A stretch of 64,000 nucleotides of DNA from Pseudoalteromonas neustonica (GTDB lineage: Bacteria > Pseudomonadota > Gammaproteobacteria > Enterobacterales > Alteromonadaceae), in NCBI RefSeq assembly GCF_001653135.1, contig NZ_BDDS01000012.1, forward strand, positions 1 through 64,000, given 5' to 3'. Shown piece after piece: positions 10,909-19,490 of this stretch. The position numbers and the translations under genes are program-made. The notes under the pieces were generated by a model. The model was not told the origin of the DNA. It worked only from the letters and a program-made list of their open reading frames with translations, and made no database searches. Each line of letters starts with the position of its first letter. Positions within the stretch are counted from its first letter, which is position 1.

Positions 10909-11367
10909 ATGGCTTATTGGCTATTTAAAACCGAACCCGATGCTTTTTCAATTGATGATTTAAAGAGTGCACCCGCACAAACAACAGCCTGGGAAGGTGT
11001 ACGTAATTATCAAGCTCGCAACTTTATGCGCGATGATGTAAAACTTGGCGACCTAGTGATGATCTATCATTCAAGCTGTAAGCAAGTAGGTGTAGCCGGT
11101 ATTGCAACAGTGACCGCTGAGGCCTATCCAGACCCGTGCCAATTTGATTTAAGTAGTGATTATTATGACCCTAAATCAAGCAATGATAAGCCACGCTGGG
11201 TGGTCGTTGAGGTCAGCTATCAGCAGCACTTAAGTAAACTTGTTAGTCTTAAAGCGATTAAGAAAAATGATGCCATTACCGAAATAGCGCTAAAAAAAGG
11301 TGGTCGATTATCGGTAATGCCGGTCACCCAGGCTGATTGGAATGAGATAATGAAAATGGCGCAATAG
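10909..11367 (+). CDS. EVE domain protein
   Basis: 152 residues from the ATG at 10909 (MAYWLFKTEPDAFSIDDL), with AGGAAA 8 bp upstream; an earlier ATG lacks a site. The single EVE domain, related to the PUA fold, carries WEGVRNYQARNFMRDDVKLGD, YHSSCKQVGVAGIATV and PRWVVVEV. Related domains bind modified bases in DNA or RNA. The ligand here is unknown. It is divergent from tesB. Confidence 0.85.
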   Translation: MAYWLFKTEPDAFSIDDLKSAPAQTTAWEGVRNYQARNFMRDDVKLGDLVMIYHSSCKQVGVAGIATVTAEAYPDPCQFDLSSDYYDPKSSNDKPRWVVVEVSYQQHLSKLVSLKAIKKNDAITEIALKKGGRLSVMPVTQADWNEIMKMAQ

Positions 11368-11428
11368 AGCGCTAAGCAGTAAGCGTGGCCTTATCCCGCG
11401 CTTTTATTCACAATGACAACTGCCGGAA

Positions 11429-11641
11429 TTAACCTTTCGCTTTTTTTCTAGCCCCTTTTTTCTTATGCCCATGTTTGGGCACGATGGCAAAATACATTAT
11501 CAGTGCAAGCCATGAGAAGAAGATAATACCGATTAGCCAGCCGTTTTTTTCGTGGCCTTGAGTGCGTTTAGTATTGAGAACGATCACTACAGGTAGAATA
11601 TAGGCACTCAATACTAAAATTAAAAACGCGACTTCATCCAT
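11429..11641 (-). CDS. Small two-span membrane protein
   Basis: 70 residues with hydrophobic spans at about 5-22 and 34-53 and a very basic tail (HGHKKKGARKKAKG). Its ATG overlaps the stop of the potassium-channel gene in a TAATG, so the two are translationally coupled. The shape resembles superinfection-immunity or T4 Imm-like small membrane proteins, but I see no decisive motif. A role as channel partner is only suggested by the coupling. Confidence 0.65.
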   Translation of the reverse strand: MDEVAFLILVLSAYILPVVIVLNTKRTQGHEKNGWLIGIIFFSWLALIMYFAIVPKHGHKKKGARKKAKG

Positions 11642-12708
11642 TACTTAGCAAGCTCTTGCCAGTTAACTTCACTGCTTAATACGCGGTCAACAGCAATGTA
11701 ATGCAAAATATCGCCACTATTCACAGGGTAAGCAAGCGGTGGATTTAAATCCATATTTTGTGCGCTTAAGTTATGTGCTACACCCAATAAAATAGCATCG
11801 TGATCGTGTTTAAAATGGTGAAAAAGTTTACCGAATTCCATGGTATTTAAATCTTTTGGTATCGTTAAGCTAAACTGTGTGTCGCCATGCAATGTAGATA
11901 GTAATTCTTCTTGCACACGACTAGACCCTGGATCTTGCATTGAACGCACTAATATTTCAGCTGATTTAGCACTACTACATTCAACATTACCGCAATGCTC
12001 TAACAACATTTCAATTTTACTCTCGTCATTAAAATGTGCGCTGATATGGCAATCACCTTTGACTAGCTTGCTTATGCGCAGTGCGGTAGTAAATGTTTGA
12101 TCGTCATCTTGACCATCAATAATAATTTTATCTGCCTGCTTGATAGCTACGCGTTCAAGTTGCTCGCAATCTGTAAAGCTTGTTAAACGTGCAAAATCAA
12201 CATGAGCATTGGTTAAAAATGGGTGCTCCATAGGCTCTGTTACCGCAAGTAAAATACGTCGCTCAGTGCGTTTTTGGTCAGCCAAAATATAGTCAACCAT
12301 TTTTTTTGTGCGCGTTGGGTGCCAGCCAAAAATAATAATATGGTTGTTGTAATGTGAAAAACTTTTATCACCTGTCATAGCGCGCCTAATTAAATAAGTA
12401 ACTGTTTGCCCTGTTTTTCCTAACAGAACACCAAATAATGCCAACCCAAAAGGGATTTGTAATAGTGCAACAATCCAGCGACCTAGATCTGTACTCGCAC
12501 TAAAGTCACCGTAACCCACGGTTGATGTAGTCACTATATAGTAATATACAAAGGTGCTTAAAGGACTTAATGCGGATTCTCCGGCAAGCACTAATAGCAA
12601 CCAAATTAATGCCATATGCAATAATGTGGCAACAGCAACCGCCTGCCAACTTACCTGATCTATATGGCTTCTAACTAACAAAAAAAGTTGTTTAAATATA
12701 AAAGGCAT
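11641..12708 (-). CDS. Two-TM potassium channel with cytoplasmic RCK/TrkA-N domain
   Basis: 355 residues. TM1 at about 22-44, pore helix and selectivity filter STVGYGDF at about 60-68, TM2 at about 77-100. A Rossmann-like RCK domain spans about 118-240 and a C-terminal domain about 265-350. The first RCK strand reads IIIFGWHPTRTKK, without the GxGxxG expected for NAD binding, so its ligand may differ from canonical TrkA/KtrA. The small membrane protein downstream is coupled to it. The channel fold is clear; gating ligand unknown. Confidence 0.88.
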   Translation of the reverse strand: MPFIFKQLFLLVRSHIDQVSWQAVAVATLLHMALIWLLLVLAGESALSPLSTFVYYYIVTTSTVGYGDFSASTDLGRWIVALLQIPFGLALFGVLLGKTGQTVTYLIRRAMTGDKSFSHYNNHIIIFGWHPTRTKKMVDYILADQKRTERRILLAVTEPMEHPFLTNAHVDFARLTSFTDCEQLERVAIKQADKIIIDGQDDDQTFTTALRISKLVKGDCHISAHFNDESKIEMLLEHCGNVECSSAKSAEILVRSMQDPGSSRVQEELLSTLHGDTQFSLTIPKDLNTMEFGKLFHHFKHDHDAILLGVAHNLSAQNMDLNPPLAYPVNSGDILHYIAVDRVLSSEVNWQELAK

Positions 12709-12869
12709 GCCACCACTTGGTTAATCCGTTATCAATTACCCGATAAGTTACTGCAATGCTTTATTGAAGGCAATGTTTGTAATATGTAAGATTATTTTCT
12801 AGGATGCTTTTCTCAACTGGAACAGTGTAAGCTATACTTAAATTCGTTAACCATAAAGTCGAGCGTATT

Positions 12870-13820
12870 ATGTCGGGTGTATTAGCTTCTGTAGATCAAC
12901 GAACTCAATTAGTCGGAGAGAACCGTCTAGAGCTTTTACTGTTTTATTTACATAGTCGCCATTTGTTTGCACTCAATGTATTTAAGGTTAAAGAGGTGGT
13001 TAAATTGCCACATTTAAACATTATTCCCCATGCACACCCTAAAATTTCTGGTGTAGCGAATATTCGTGGTGAGTCAATCCCTGTTATCGATTTACGTAAA
13101 GCCATTTGTATGTCTGAGGCGCGTAATATAGAAGACTGTAATCTTGTAATTACTGAATACAACCGCACAGTGCAAGGGTTTTTAATTGGTAAGGTTGATC
13201 AAATCGTCAACATGACATGGTCAGATATCATGCCGCCGCCAAGCTCTGTAGGTAAAAATCACTATCTAACCGCACTAACAAAGATTATACGTGATGACCA
13301 AGAGCAATTAGTCGAAATCATTGATGTAGAAAAAGTACTCGCTGAAATTATTGAATATGAAGTTAAAATTTCTGATGACTTAGTTGATCAAAGTATCGTT
13401 AATGAGTTTGCTGGACGTAAAATTCTCCACGCTGATGATTCACCGACAGCACGCAAACAAGTCAGTGATACACTGTCGCAACTGGGTATTGAAATTATTC
13501 CTGCTAGTAACGGCCTTGAAGCGCTGAATATGCTTAAGAGCTGGGCTGATCGGGGTGATAATGTTGAGCAAGACTTATTAATGGTGATCACCGATGCTGA
13601 AATGCCCGCAATGGATGGATACCGACTAACGCATGAGATCCGTAATGATAAACGGTTGAAAAATTTATTTGTCGTTTTAAATACGTCTCTCAGTGGCAGT
13701 TTTAATCAGGCCATGGTTGAAAAAGTGGGCTGCAACTCATTTTTATCTAAATTCCAACCAGACTTATTAGTCGAAGAAGTGCAAAACCGTCTTAAAGTTG
13801 TGCTTGAGAAAAAAAGTTAG
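12870..13820 (+). CDS. cheV: Chemotaxis coupling protein CheV
   Basis: 316 residues: a CheW-like domain at about 20-165 and a receiver domain at about 188-312. The receiver has the acidic pair (LHADDSPTARKQ), the phosphoacceptor Asp (VITDAEMPAMDGY), the Thr (LNTSLSG) and the Lys (FLSKFQP). CheV couples receptors to CheA and can be phosphorylated. It is a lone gene about 22 kb from the che operon in this window, so it may serve another receptor array. Confidence 0.93.
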   Translation: MSGVLASVDQRTQLVGENRLELLLFYLHSRHLFALNVFKVKEVVKLPHLNIIPHAHPKISGVANIRGESIPVIDLRKAICMSEARNIEDCNLVITEYNRTVQGFLIGKVDQIVNMTWSDIMPPPSSVGKNHYLTALTKIIRDDQEQLVEIIDVEKVLAEIIEYEVKISDDLVDQSIVNEFAGRKILHADDSPTARKQVSDTLSQLGIEIIPASNGLEALNMLKSWADRGDNVEQDLLMVITDAEMPAMDGYRLTHEIRNDKRLKNLFVVLNTSLSGSFNQAMVEKVGCNSFLSKFQPDLLVEEVQNRLKVVLEKKS

Positions 13821-13827
13821 GCTATTT

Positions 13828-13857
13828 GCCAATTAACCACTTTCATGGTTAATTGGC
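13828..13857. terminator. Perfect inverted repeat after cheV
   Basis: GCCAATTAACCA-CTTTCA-TGGTTAATTGGC is a perfect 12-bp stem with a 6-nt loop, 8 bp after the cheV stop. No long T tract follows on the plus strand, so it is either a weak terminator or an mRNA 3' stabiliser. The transporter's possible upstream TTG start falls inside it, which argues for the ATG at 13886. Confidence 0.6.
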
Positions 13858-13885
13858 ACTCTCTATAAATAATAAAAATACTTCT

Positions 13886-15196
13886 ATGCTCAATTCAGTT
13901 GCCAAACAGTTCACAAAATTAGTTGAGCGTTACCTCCCCGATCCATTCGTGTTTGTGATTTTATTAACCCTGGTTACTTTTGCCCTTGCCTGTATTTTTA
14001 CACCTTCAAGTAGCCTTGAAGTGCTTGATGCATGGGGAAGTGGGTTTTGGAACTTACTAAAGTTTGCCATGCAAATGCTACTGGTGCTGCTAGCGGGTTA
14101 TATGCTTGCAAGTACTGCTGTTATTAATTCAATTCTAAATAAACTAGCCACGTATGCTAACAGCCCTGCCAAAGCGATTATTTTTGTTACTGTGGTGTCA
14201 TTGTTTGCAAGCTGGCTTAATTGGGGATTTGGGTTAGTGATTGGCGCTTTGTTTGCCAAAGCCATTGCTCGACAAACAAAAGTGGACTATCGCTTACTCG
14301 TTGCCAGTGCTTATTCTGGTTTTATTGTATGGCATGGTGGTCTTGCAGGTTCAATTCCACTCACTATTGCTACTACTGGTCATTTTTCAGAGCAAAGTAT
14401 TGGGGTCATTAGTACTGGAGATACATTATTTTCAGGGTTTAATATTGCCATCGTCATCGGTTTATTTATCATTATGCCGTTGGTTAATCGCTATATGTTA
14501 CCTTGTGATAAAGACAGTGTGTATGTCGATCAAGCTAGCCTTAGCGAACCAATACCTAAAAAATTAGACTTACTTCGCCCTGCAGATCATATTGAACACA
14601 GTCGCTTATTAGGTATGAGTATTGGCATTATGGGGTTAGCATATTTAGTTTATTATTTTGCCCTTAATGCCGGTTCACTTAATCTAAACAGTGTGATTGC
14701 GCTGTTTTTATTTTCAGCCATATTACTACATCAAACGCCATATAATTTATTAACCAGCTTACAACAAGCAGTGCCCAGCGGCGCAGGTATTATTATCCAG
14801 TTCCCATTTTATGCAGGGATCATGGCGATTATGGTCGACACTGGATTAGCACAACAAATTTCACAAGGCTTTATTGCTATTGCCGATGCTGAATCACTGC
14901 CATTGTTGAGTTTTTTAAGTGCAGGATTAGTGAATATATTTGTGCCATCAGGTGGCGGTCAATGGGCGGTACAAGCCCCCATTGTAATACCCGCCGCACA
15001 AGCTTTAGGGGCTGATATGCCCCGGGTTGCAATGGCGGTAGCATGGGGAGATGCCTGGACTAACCTAATTCAGCCATTTTGGGCCTTGCCAGTGCTAGCA
15101 ATTGCCGGCCTAAAAGCCAAAGACATCATGGGCTTTTGTTTAGTGCAATTGATTATAACCGGCGTGTTTATATCGTTGGTATTGAGTTTTTATTAG
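13886..15196 (+). CDS. Short-chain fatty acid transporter (AtoE/TIGR00366 type)
   Basis: 436 residues from the ATG at 13886 (MLNSVAKQFTKLVERYLPDP). It has about a dozen hydrophobic spans. Family landmarks are the VERYLPDPFVFVILLTL start, SWLNWGFGLVIGALFAK, SAYSGFIVWHGGLAGSIPL and NIFVPSGGGQWAVQAPI. Members import short-chain fatty acids such as acetoacetate or butyrate. No atoDAB enzyme genes are adjacent, so the substrate is inferred only from the family. A TTG at 13853 is the alternative start. Confidence 0.88.
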   Translation: MLNSVAKQFTKLVERYLPDPFVFVILLTLVTFALACIFTPSSSLEVLDAWGSGFWNLLKFAMQMLLVLLAGYMLASTAVINSILNKLATYANSPAKAIIFVTVVSLFASWLNWGFGLVIGALFAKAIARQTKVDYRLLVASAYSGFIVWHGGLAGSIPLTIATTGHFSEQSIGVISTGDTLFSGFNIAIVIGLFIIMPLVNRYMLPCDKDSVYVDQASLSEPIPKKLDLLRPADHIEHSRLLGMSIGIMGLAYLVYYFALNAGSLNLNSVIALFLFSAILLHQTPYNLLTSLQQAVPSGAGIIIQFPFYAGIMAIMVDTGLAQQISQGFIAIADAESLPLLSFLSAGLVNIFVPSGGGQWAVQAPIVIPAAQALGADMPRVAMAVAWGDAWTNLIQPFWALPVLAIAGLKAKDIMGFCLVQLIITGVFISLVLSFY

Positions 15197-15212
15197 CTGC
15201 AAGCATTATGCA

Positions 15213-15237
15213 AAGGCGTGCAATATATGCACGCCTT
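15213..15237. terminator. Bidirectional terminator between transporter and ABC exporter
   Basis: AAGGCGTGCA-ATATA-TGCACGCCTT is a perfect 10-bp stem with a 5-nt loop between the convergent 3' ends at 15196 and 15245. T tracts are short on both sides. Its position suggests it serves both genes. Confidence 0.75.
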
Positions 15238-15244
15238 GATCACT

Positions 15245-17401
15245 TTAAGCACTCTCACTTTGCTGGTCTAAATCCACCAATTCACCCGCTTTTAAATGAT
15301 AGACCTTACCAGCCATATTGATGGTTTCTTGGCGGTGAGCAATCATAATGCGTATGATGGGTAAGTGCTGAATTTGCTCACTAATTTTGGCTTCGTTATC
15401 TTTATCTAAATGACTGGTTGCTTCATCCATAAATAACACACACGGAGATTGATACAGTGCGCGAGCAAGGAGCAAGCGTTGCACTTGCCCGCCGGATAAA
15501 TTTGAACCCATATCACCCACCAAGGAATTGTAACCCATGGTCATTTTAGTGATATCATCATGAATTGCCGCATGATGGGCACACTGCTCTATTTTTAAGT
15601 AATTGGGTTGTGGGTCAAAAAAACTGATGTTATCGGCGATTGAGCCTGCTAATAACGTGTCATCTTGCATTACGGCGGCTATTTGTTTACGGTAGTTTTT
15701 AAGGCTAAGCTGGGTAATATCTTTACCATCAAGCAACACCTTGCCTGAGGTGGGTTGTAATAACCCCAACATTATTTTCATCAACGTGGTTTTACCTGCA
15801 CCAGATGGCCCTGTAATCGCAATTGAGCCTCCCGCATTCAAGATTAAGTTAACGTTATTTAGAATCGGGGCTTGGTCATCACCGTAACTAAAGCAAATAT
15901 TTTCAAGGATAAGCTGGCCTGTTACTTTACCCTCATTACTGCCTATATAAACCATTTCACCGTCGCGATTGGCTTCTTGTTGAGTTAGGGCAATATCAGC
16001 AATACGGTCTAAGTGTAAGCGCATCATTTTAAATTGAATGATTTGTTCTATTAAATTAGCAAAGCGGCTAGTCAGTTGGTTTTTATAGGCAATAAACGCC
16101 AATACCATACCGACCGACCGACCGACCGACAAACTATTACTCATAACCAATAACGCAGCAAAGTAAATCACCAGTACATTTTCCAGACCAAATAACAGCT
16201 TATTAAATGAATCAAAGCTGATGTTTAACCGCCCTAAACGGATTTCGCTGTTTATTACCTCAGCATAACGGTTTTGCCAAATGCCTTGGCGCTGCGATTC
16301 ATTACCAAACAGTTTTATGGTTTGCATACCGCGAATATTTTCTAAAAAGTTGGATTGCTCTTTGGCTGAATTTTGAATCATTTCTTCAGTGGCTTGATGC
16401 AGCGGCCGATACAGCGCTAAGCGCACTAAGGTATACAGCACTATTGCACCAACAACCACAGCTGTCAGTTTTAGCGAGTAAATTAGCATCATAATGAGTA
16501 CGGTAATAGCCATCACGCCATCGACCAGTGTTTCAACAACCCCTGTGGTAATGCGCTCCCGTATTTGTGCCAAGGAGCCAAAGCGCGAGACAATATCGCC
16601 AACATGGCGTGACTCAAAATAGTTCATTGGTAGTCGCAATAAGTGCCGAAGCAAGTTCACGCCCATTTGCATATTGAGCAAACTTGAAAGCCGTAAAATC
16701 AACCAACTCCGCACCGCATTGGTCACCACTGAGATAATCGCAATTAATGCAAAACCCATACCCAGTACCGTTAATAACGATTCATCAAAACTGATTAATA
16801 CTTCATCCACCACCCACTGCATATAATAAGGGGTCATTAGGGCGAATAGCTGTAATACTAATGATAGCGCAATCAGTTTTAGCAACCCTGCCTTTAAGCC
16901 CTTCATCGAGCTCCAAAGCTGGGTAAACTTCATTCTTGCTTGTTCTTGTTTGGCTTCGAACTTACTGGTTGGCATGAGTTCTAAACAAATACCGGTAAAG
17001 TGCTTGCTAAATTCATCACTATTTAAACTGCGTTTACCAACAGCGGGGTCGTTAATAGCAAACTTAGCCGAAGTACCTTTACCAGACACTTTTGTCAGTA
17101 CCACAAAGTGGTTCATATCCCAGTGCAATATACACGGCGTTTGCAGTTTATGTACTTCCTCTAATGAGCACTTTAACGCACGGCTTGCTAACTCTAAGCT
17201 ATCACCCAGTTCAATCAACTGTTGTAAATTCATACCTTTTAAATTCGCCGAAAAGCGCTTGCGCATGGCAGGCATATCCAACTGATGACCGTGATAGCAA
17301 GCCAACATCGCCATTGAGGCGAGACCACATTCGGCTATTTCGGATTGCAAGATAAGCGGCACCGACCTAGGGATAGTAAAGTTTAACTTTGATTCACTCA
17401 T
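15245..17401 (-). CDS. C39-peptidase ABC exporter (bacteriocin/RiPP type)
   Basis: 718 residues from the ATG at 17401. The N-terminal C39 protease (1-130) has the full triad: Cys25 in IAECGLASMAML, His98 in HWDMNHFVVL and Asp118 in INDPA. Such proteases cut leaders after a double glycine while exporting the core. A six-helix membrane domain spans about 155-450. The ATPase has Walker A GPSGAGKTTLMK, signature LSGGQVQRLLLAR and Walker B CVLFMDEATS. A tetranucleotide tract lies in frame at about residues 424-431. Remnants of a GG-leader peptide gene lie just upstream. It appears intact, unlike its HlyD partner. Confidence 0.93.
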   Translation of the reverse strand: MSESKLNFTIPRSVPLILQSEIAECGLASMAMLACYHGHQLDMPAMRKRFSANLKGMNLQQLIELGDSLELASRALKCSLEEVHKLQTPCILHWDMNHFVVLTKVSGKGTSAKFAINDPAVGKRSLNSDEFSKHFTGICLELMPTSKFEAKQEQARMKFTQLWSSMKGLKAGLLKLIALSLVLQLFALMTPYYMQWVVDEVLISFDESLLTVLGMGFALIAIISVVTNAVRSWLILRLSSLLNMQMGVNLLRHLLRLPMNYFESRHVGDIVSRFGSLAQIRERITTGVVETLVDGVMAITVLIMMLIYSLKLTAVVVGAIVLYTLVRLALYRPLHQATEEMIQNSAKEQSNFLENIRGMQTIKLFGNESQRQGIWQNRYAEVINSEIRLGRLNISFDSFNKLLFGLENVLVIYFAALLVMSNSLSVGRSVGMVLAFIAYKNQLTSRFANLIEQIIQFKMMRLHLDRIADIALTQQEANRDGEMVYIGSNEGKVTGQLILENICFSYGDDQAPILNNVNLILNAGGSIAITGPSGAGKTTLMKIMLGLLQPTSGKVLLDGKDITQLSLKNYRKQIAAVMQDDTLLAGSIADNISFFDPQPNYLKIEQCAHHAAIHDDITKMTMGYNSLVGDMGSNLSGGQVQRLLLARALYQSPCVLFMDEATSHLDKDNEAKISEQIQHLPIIRIMIAHRQETINMAGKVYHLKAGELVDLDQQSESA
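16109..16130 (-). repeat. Tetranucleotide tract (CGAC)n in the exporter gene
   Basis: Five perfect CGAC units at 16111-16130, plus a preceding AC, read GTCG on the coding strand and encode SVGRSVG. Gain or loss of one unit would shift the frame and cut the exporter before its ATPase. It is counted directly from the sequence. Confidence 0.9.
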
Positions 17402-17574
17402 AACATCCAAAAACTTTGAAAATTCTATTAAGGTATTGTTTTAATTAGCAAGTAACACTCAACATACAACTTAGCAAACACCGAAGCTAAAGTAATAATG
17501 ATACTTGCCACTACATTGGAAATATTGAAGAAAAATAAAGAAAAAACCGAGGACATATAAGCTTTTAACCTTAC

Positions 17575-17800
17575 ATAATAGAGGCAAGCTCACTAGTTCT
17601 TTGTAAAAGTCGTATTCACTTTCAGTCAGCCTTTATTCAAATTCTTTGGCCGTCAATTTCCCAGAGCTAACAGTTTTACGTCCAATCTTTGTAATTATTG
17701 ACCACTCAAGCATTGGCCTTTTTTATTGTTGACTAATGACTTAGCATTTAGAAGTCACTCTCCTTAAAATCTATTTATACTCATTAGACAATAAATAGTA
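17575..17800 (-). pseudogene. Degraded 5' part of a second hydrolase copy
   Basis: The reverse complement resembles the start of the hydrolase at 18372-19424. NEYK corresponds to NEYV, and LTAKEFE*RLTESEYDFYK to VTDKEFEQRLTEKEYDYYK, with the surrounding DNA also alignable (for example CATTGGCCTTTT in both). Several in-frame stops and indels are present, and similarity fades before the exporter start. It is therefore a remnant left after tandem duplication. Borders are approximate. Confidence 0.8.
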
Positions 17801-17901
17801 GAGTTTGATAAAAACATTTTATATAACTTAACTTTATAAATATCCAAAAATGAAGTGGCAGTAATGAAGCATTATTACCGCTCAAAGCAGTTTAATTATT
17901 A

Positions 17902-18113
17902 TTATGAACAAGAAATACAGACCCCCCCTGCATCACAAATATCAGGCCCTCAACCACACGCTGGAACACAGCGCCCACGGCATGGTAATTCGGCAGCGCT
18001 TTTCCCACCAGTTACATTTTTTAATAACGCAGATTCGATAATATATTCTTTACTAAAATTACTAATATCTTCAGCAGAACTATTTTCTAGCGTTTTTTAT
18101 CATCTTCTTTCAT
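17902..18113 (-). pseudogene. Double-glycine-leader Cys-rich peptide gene, frameshifted
   Basis: AAGGAAG precedes an ATG at 18113. The reading MKEDDKK runs into a six-A tract (18093-18098). One extra A opens a leader, TLENSSAEDISNFSKEYIIE then SALLKNVTGG, with the double glycine encoded at 18004-18009. The core begins KSAAELPCRGRCVPACG. It then meets an in-frame TGA (17950-17952) where the second copy has Cys, and continues GPDICDAGGVCISCS to TAA. Leader type, size and the neighbouring C39 exporter fit an exported bacteriocin-like or RiPP precursor. As sequenced it cannot be read through. Confidence 0.72.
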
Positions 18114-18371
18114 ATACTTCCTTTTCCTTATTGGTAGTTAAAAGTTTTAACAAGAAATCTATCTCCTTCTTATTTTTAAAATTTTTCGGCAGAATATTTT
18201 TCAGGAAACTCAATGCCAAGGAATAAAGTACCCTTACCAAGTAAATCATAAACAAAGACCTAAAGCTCACTAGCCATTTTAGGTTAAGTATATAAGGTCT
18301 CGAAAAACCACCCAATCAATACACTAAGTCATGAAAGCACTATTTGACATACAACAATAGCCACCTTCAAA

Positions 18372-19424
18372 TCAAAGGGTGTTCGCAAACCAGTTAATAA
18401 TTTCTGTTTGAATCTTTTCACTATGCTCTATCAAGGTATGAGAACCATTGGGATATTCAATATATTTAGCTAGTTTATTTTGCTGTGAAAATAACGTATG
18501 AAATAGCCTAGCATGCTTGGGGTTTACATATTGATCGTCTTCTCCATGCAGCATAAGAACCGGAATGCTGGGTAAATCTTGATACCAGTTGATTGCAGAA
18601 CGATTAAAAAGCTCCTTGTCTTTATTATTTGCGTACTTTGGAATTAACCTTTTTAATACTTGCTGCTCAAACTCAGGCCTTTCTTCTGCTGTTGCAGATA
18701 AATCAACTAATGATCCACCTAAAGCCATGCTCTTTATTTTTGCACCGCTTTTTAATGCCAGTAAAGACATCATAGAGCCTCGACTCCAACCAACCGTTCC
18801 GAGCTTTTCAATATCTACCATTGGCATTGACTTTAAAATTGATACCAAAGCAAGTACATCTTGTAGCTCTTTCCCACCAAACTCATCTACTCCAATGGCA
18901 AATTCTCTATCTTCAGGCCACACTTGAGCACCGCCATACTGACTAGCAATAACAACATTTCCAGCTGCCGCAAGCTGATACGGTAGTAAAAATAAATCCC
19001 CAACTTTTAATGTGTGGCGATTCGAATCATTACCTCCACGGTTAAAAACAATTGCGGGTAACTTAGAAAGTTTTTGCACTTTAGGATAAAGAACAAAGCC
19101 ACGAACATAGTAGTTTTGAACTTTATATATAATGGAAACACAGTTCACTGATGACTTATAATAGTCATACTCTTTCTCAGTAAGCCTTTGCTCAAACTCT
19201 TTGTCGGTAACCTTTCCAATAGCTACCAGCTTTTCTCTCCAATTATTATAGTTACTAAATAAACCACTTAAACATTGGCCTTTTCTTATTATTGATTCAT
19301 GATTTAGTTCTTGAAAACTATTGTCTTTAATAAAAGATACATACTCATTTGCTAACAAACTTTCAGAGCTCATTGAAATAAATAAAAAAATCAGCAAATA
19401 CATTTTTCTATACAAGACCGTCAT
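18372..19424 (-). CDS. Exported alpha/beta hydrolase (prolyl-oligopeptidase-like)
   Basis: 350 residues from the ATG at 19424 (GGA 10 bp upstream; a TTG at 19439 is possible). A signal peptide ends near SLLA|NEYV. The hydrolase fold shows nucleophile elbow GWSRGS (Ser214), the acid region HGEDDQYVNPKHA and the His in GSHTLIEHS. It is close to S9/dienelactone-type hydrolases. It lies between two Cys-rich peptide remnants in the exporter locus, and a broken second copy lies at 17575-17800. A role in trimming, tailoring or self-protection is inferred only from position. Confidence 0.85.
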   Translation of the reverse strand: MTVLYRKMYLLIFLFISMSSESLLANEYVSFIKDNSFQELNHESIIRKGQCLSGLFSNYNNWREKLVAIGKVTDKEFEQRLTEKEYDYYKSSVNCVSIIYKVQNYYVRGFVLYPKVQKLSKLPAIVFNRGGNDSNRHTLKVGDLFLLPYQLAAAGNVVIASQYGGAQVWPEDREFAIGVDEFGGKELQDVLALVSILKSMPMVDIEKLGTVGWSRGSMMSLLALKSGAKIKSMALGGSLVDLSATAEERPEFEQQVLKRLIPKYANNKDKELFNRSAINWYQDLPSIPVLMLHGEDDQYVNPKHARLFHTLFSQQNKLAKYIEYPNGSHTLIEHSEKIQTEIINWFANTL

Positions 19425-19490
19425 TTTACATTCATCCAAAGTTTAAGAGGGAGTGTGGCAGTAAAGTATTTTACTACCACTTAAAGTAGT

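Noticed and set aside
16109-16130. CRISPR-like or direct-repeat array
   Set aside because: The units are 4 bp and contiguous, with no spacers. It is a microsatellite inside a gene.
17950-17952. TGA aligned with Cys as a selenocysteine codon
   Set aside because: The same gene has a frameshift in an A tract and the HlyD partner is broken, so decay explains the TGA better. I saw no convincing SECIS-like hairpin after it.
17855-18226. A 123-codon plus-strand open frame as a gene
   Set aside because: It lies antisense to the peptide-gene remnant and ends in low-complexity Phe/Ser/Leu sequence. The minus strand explains the region through RBS, leader and core.
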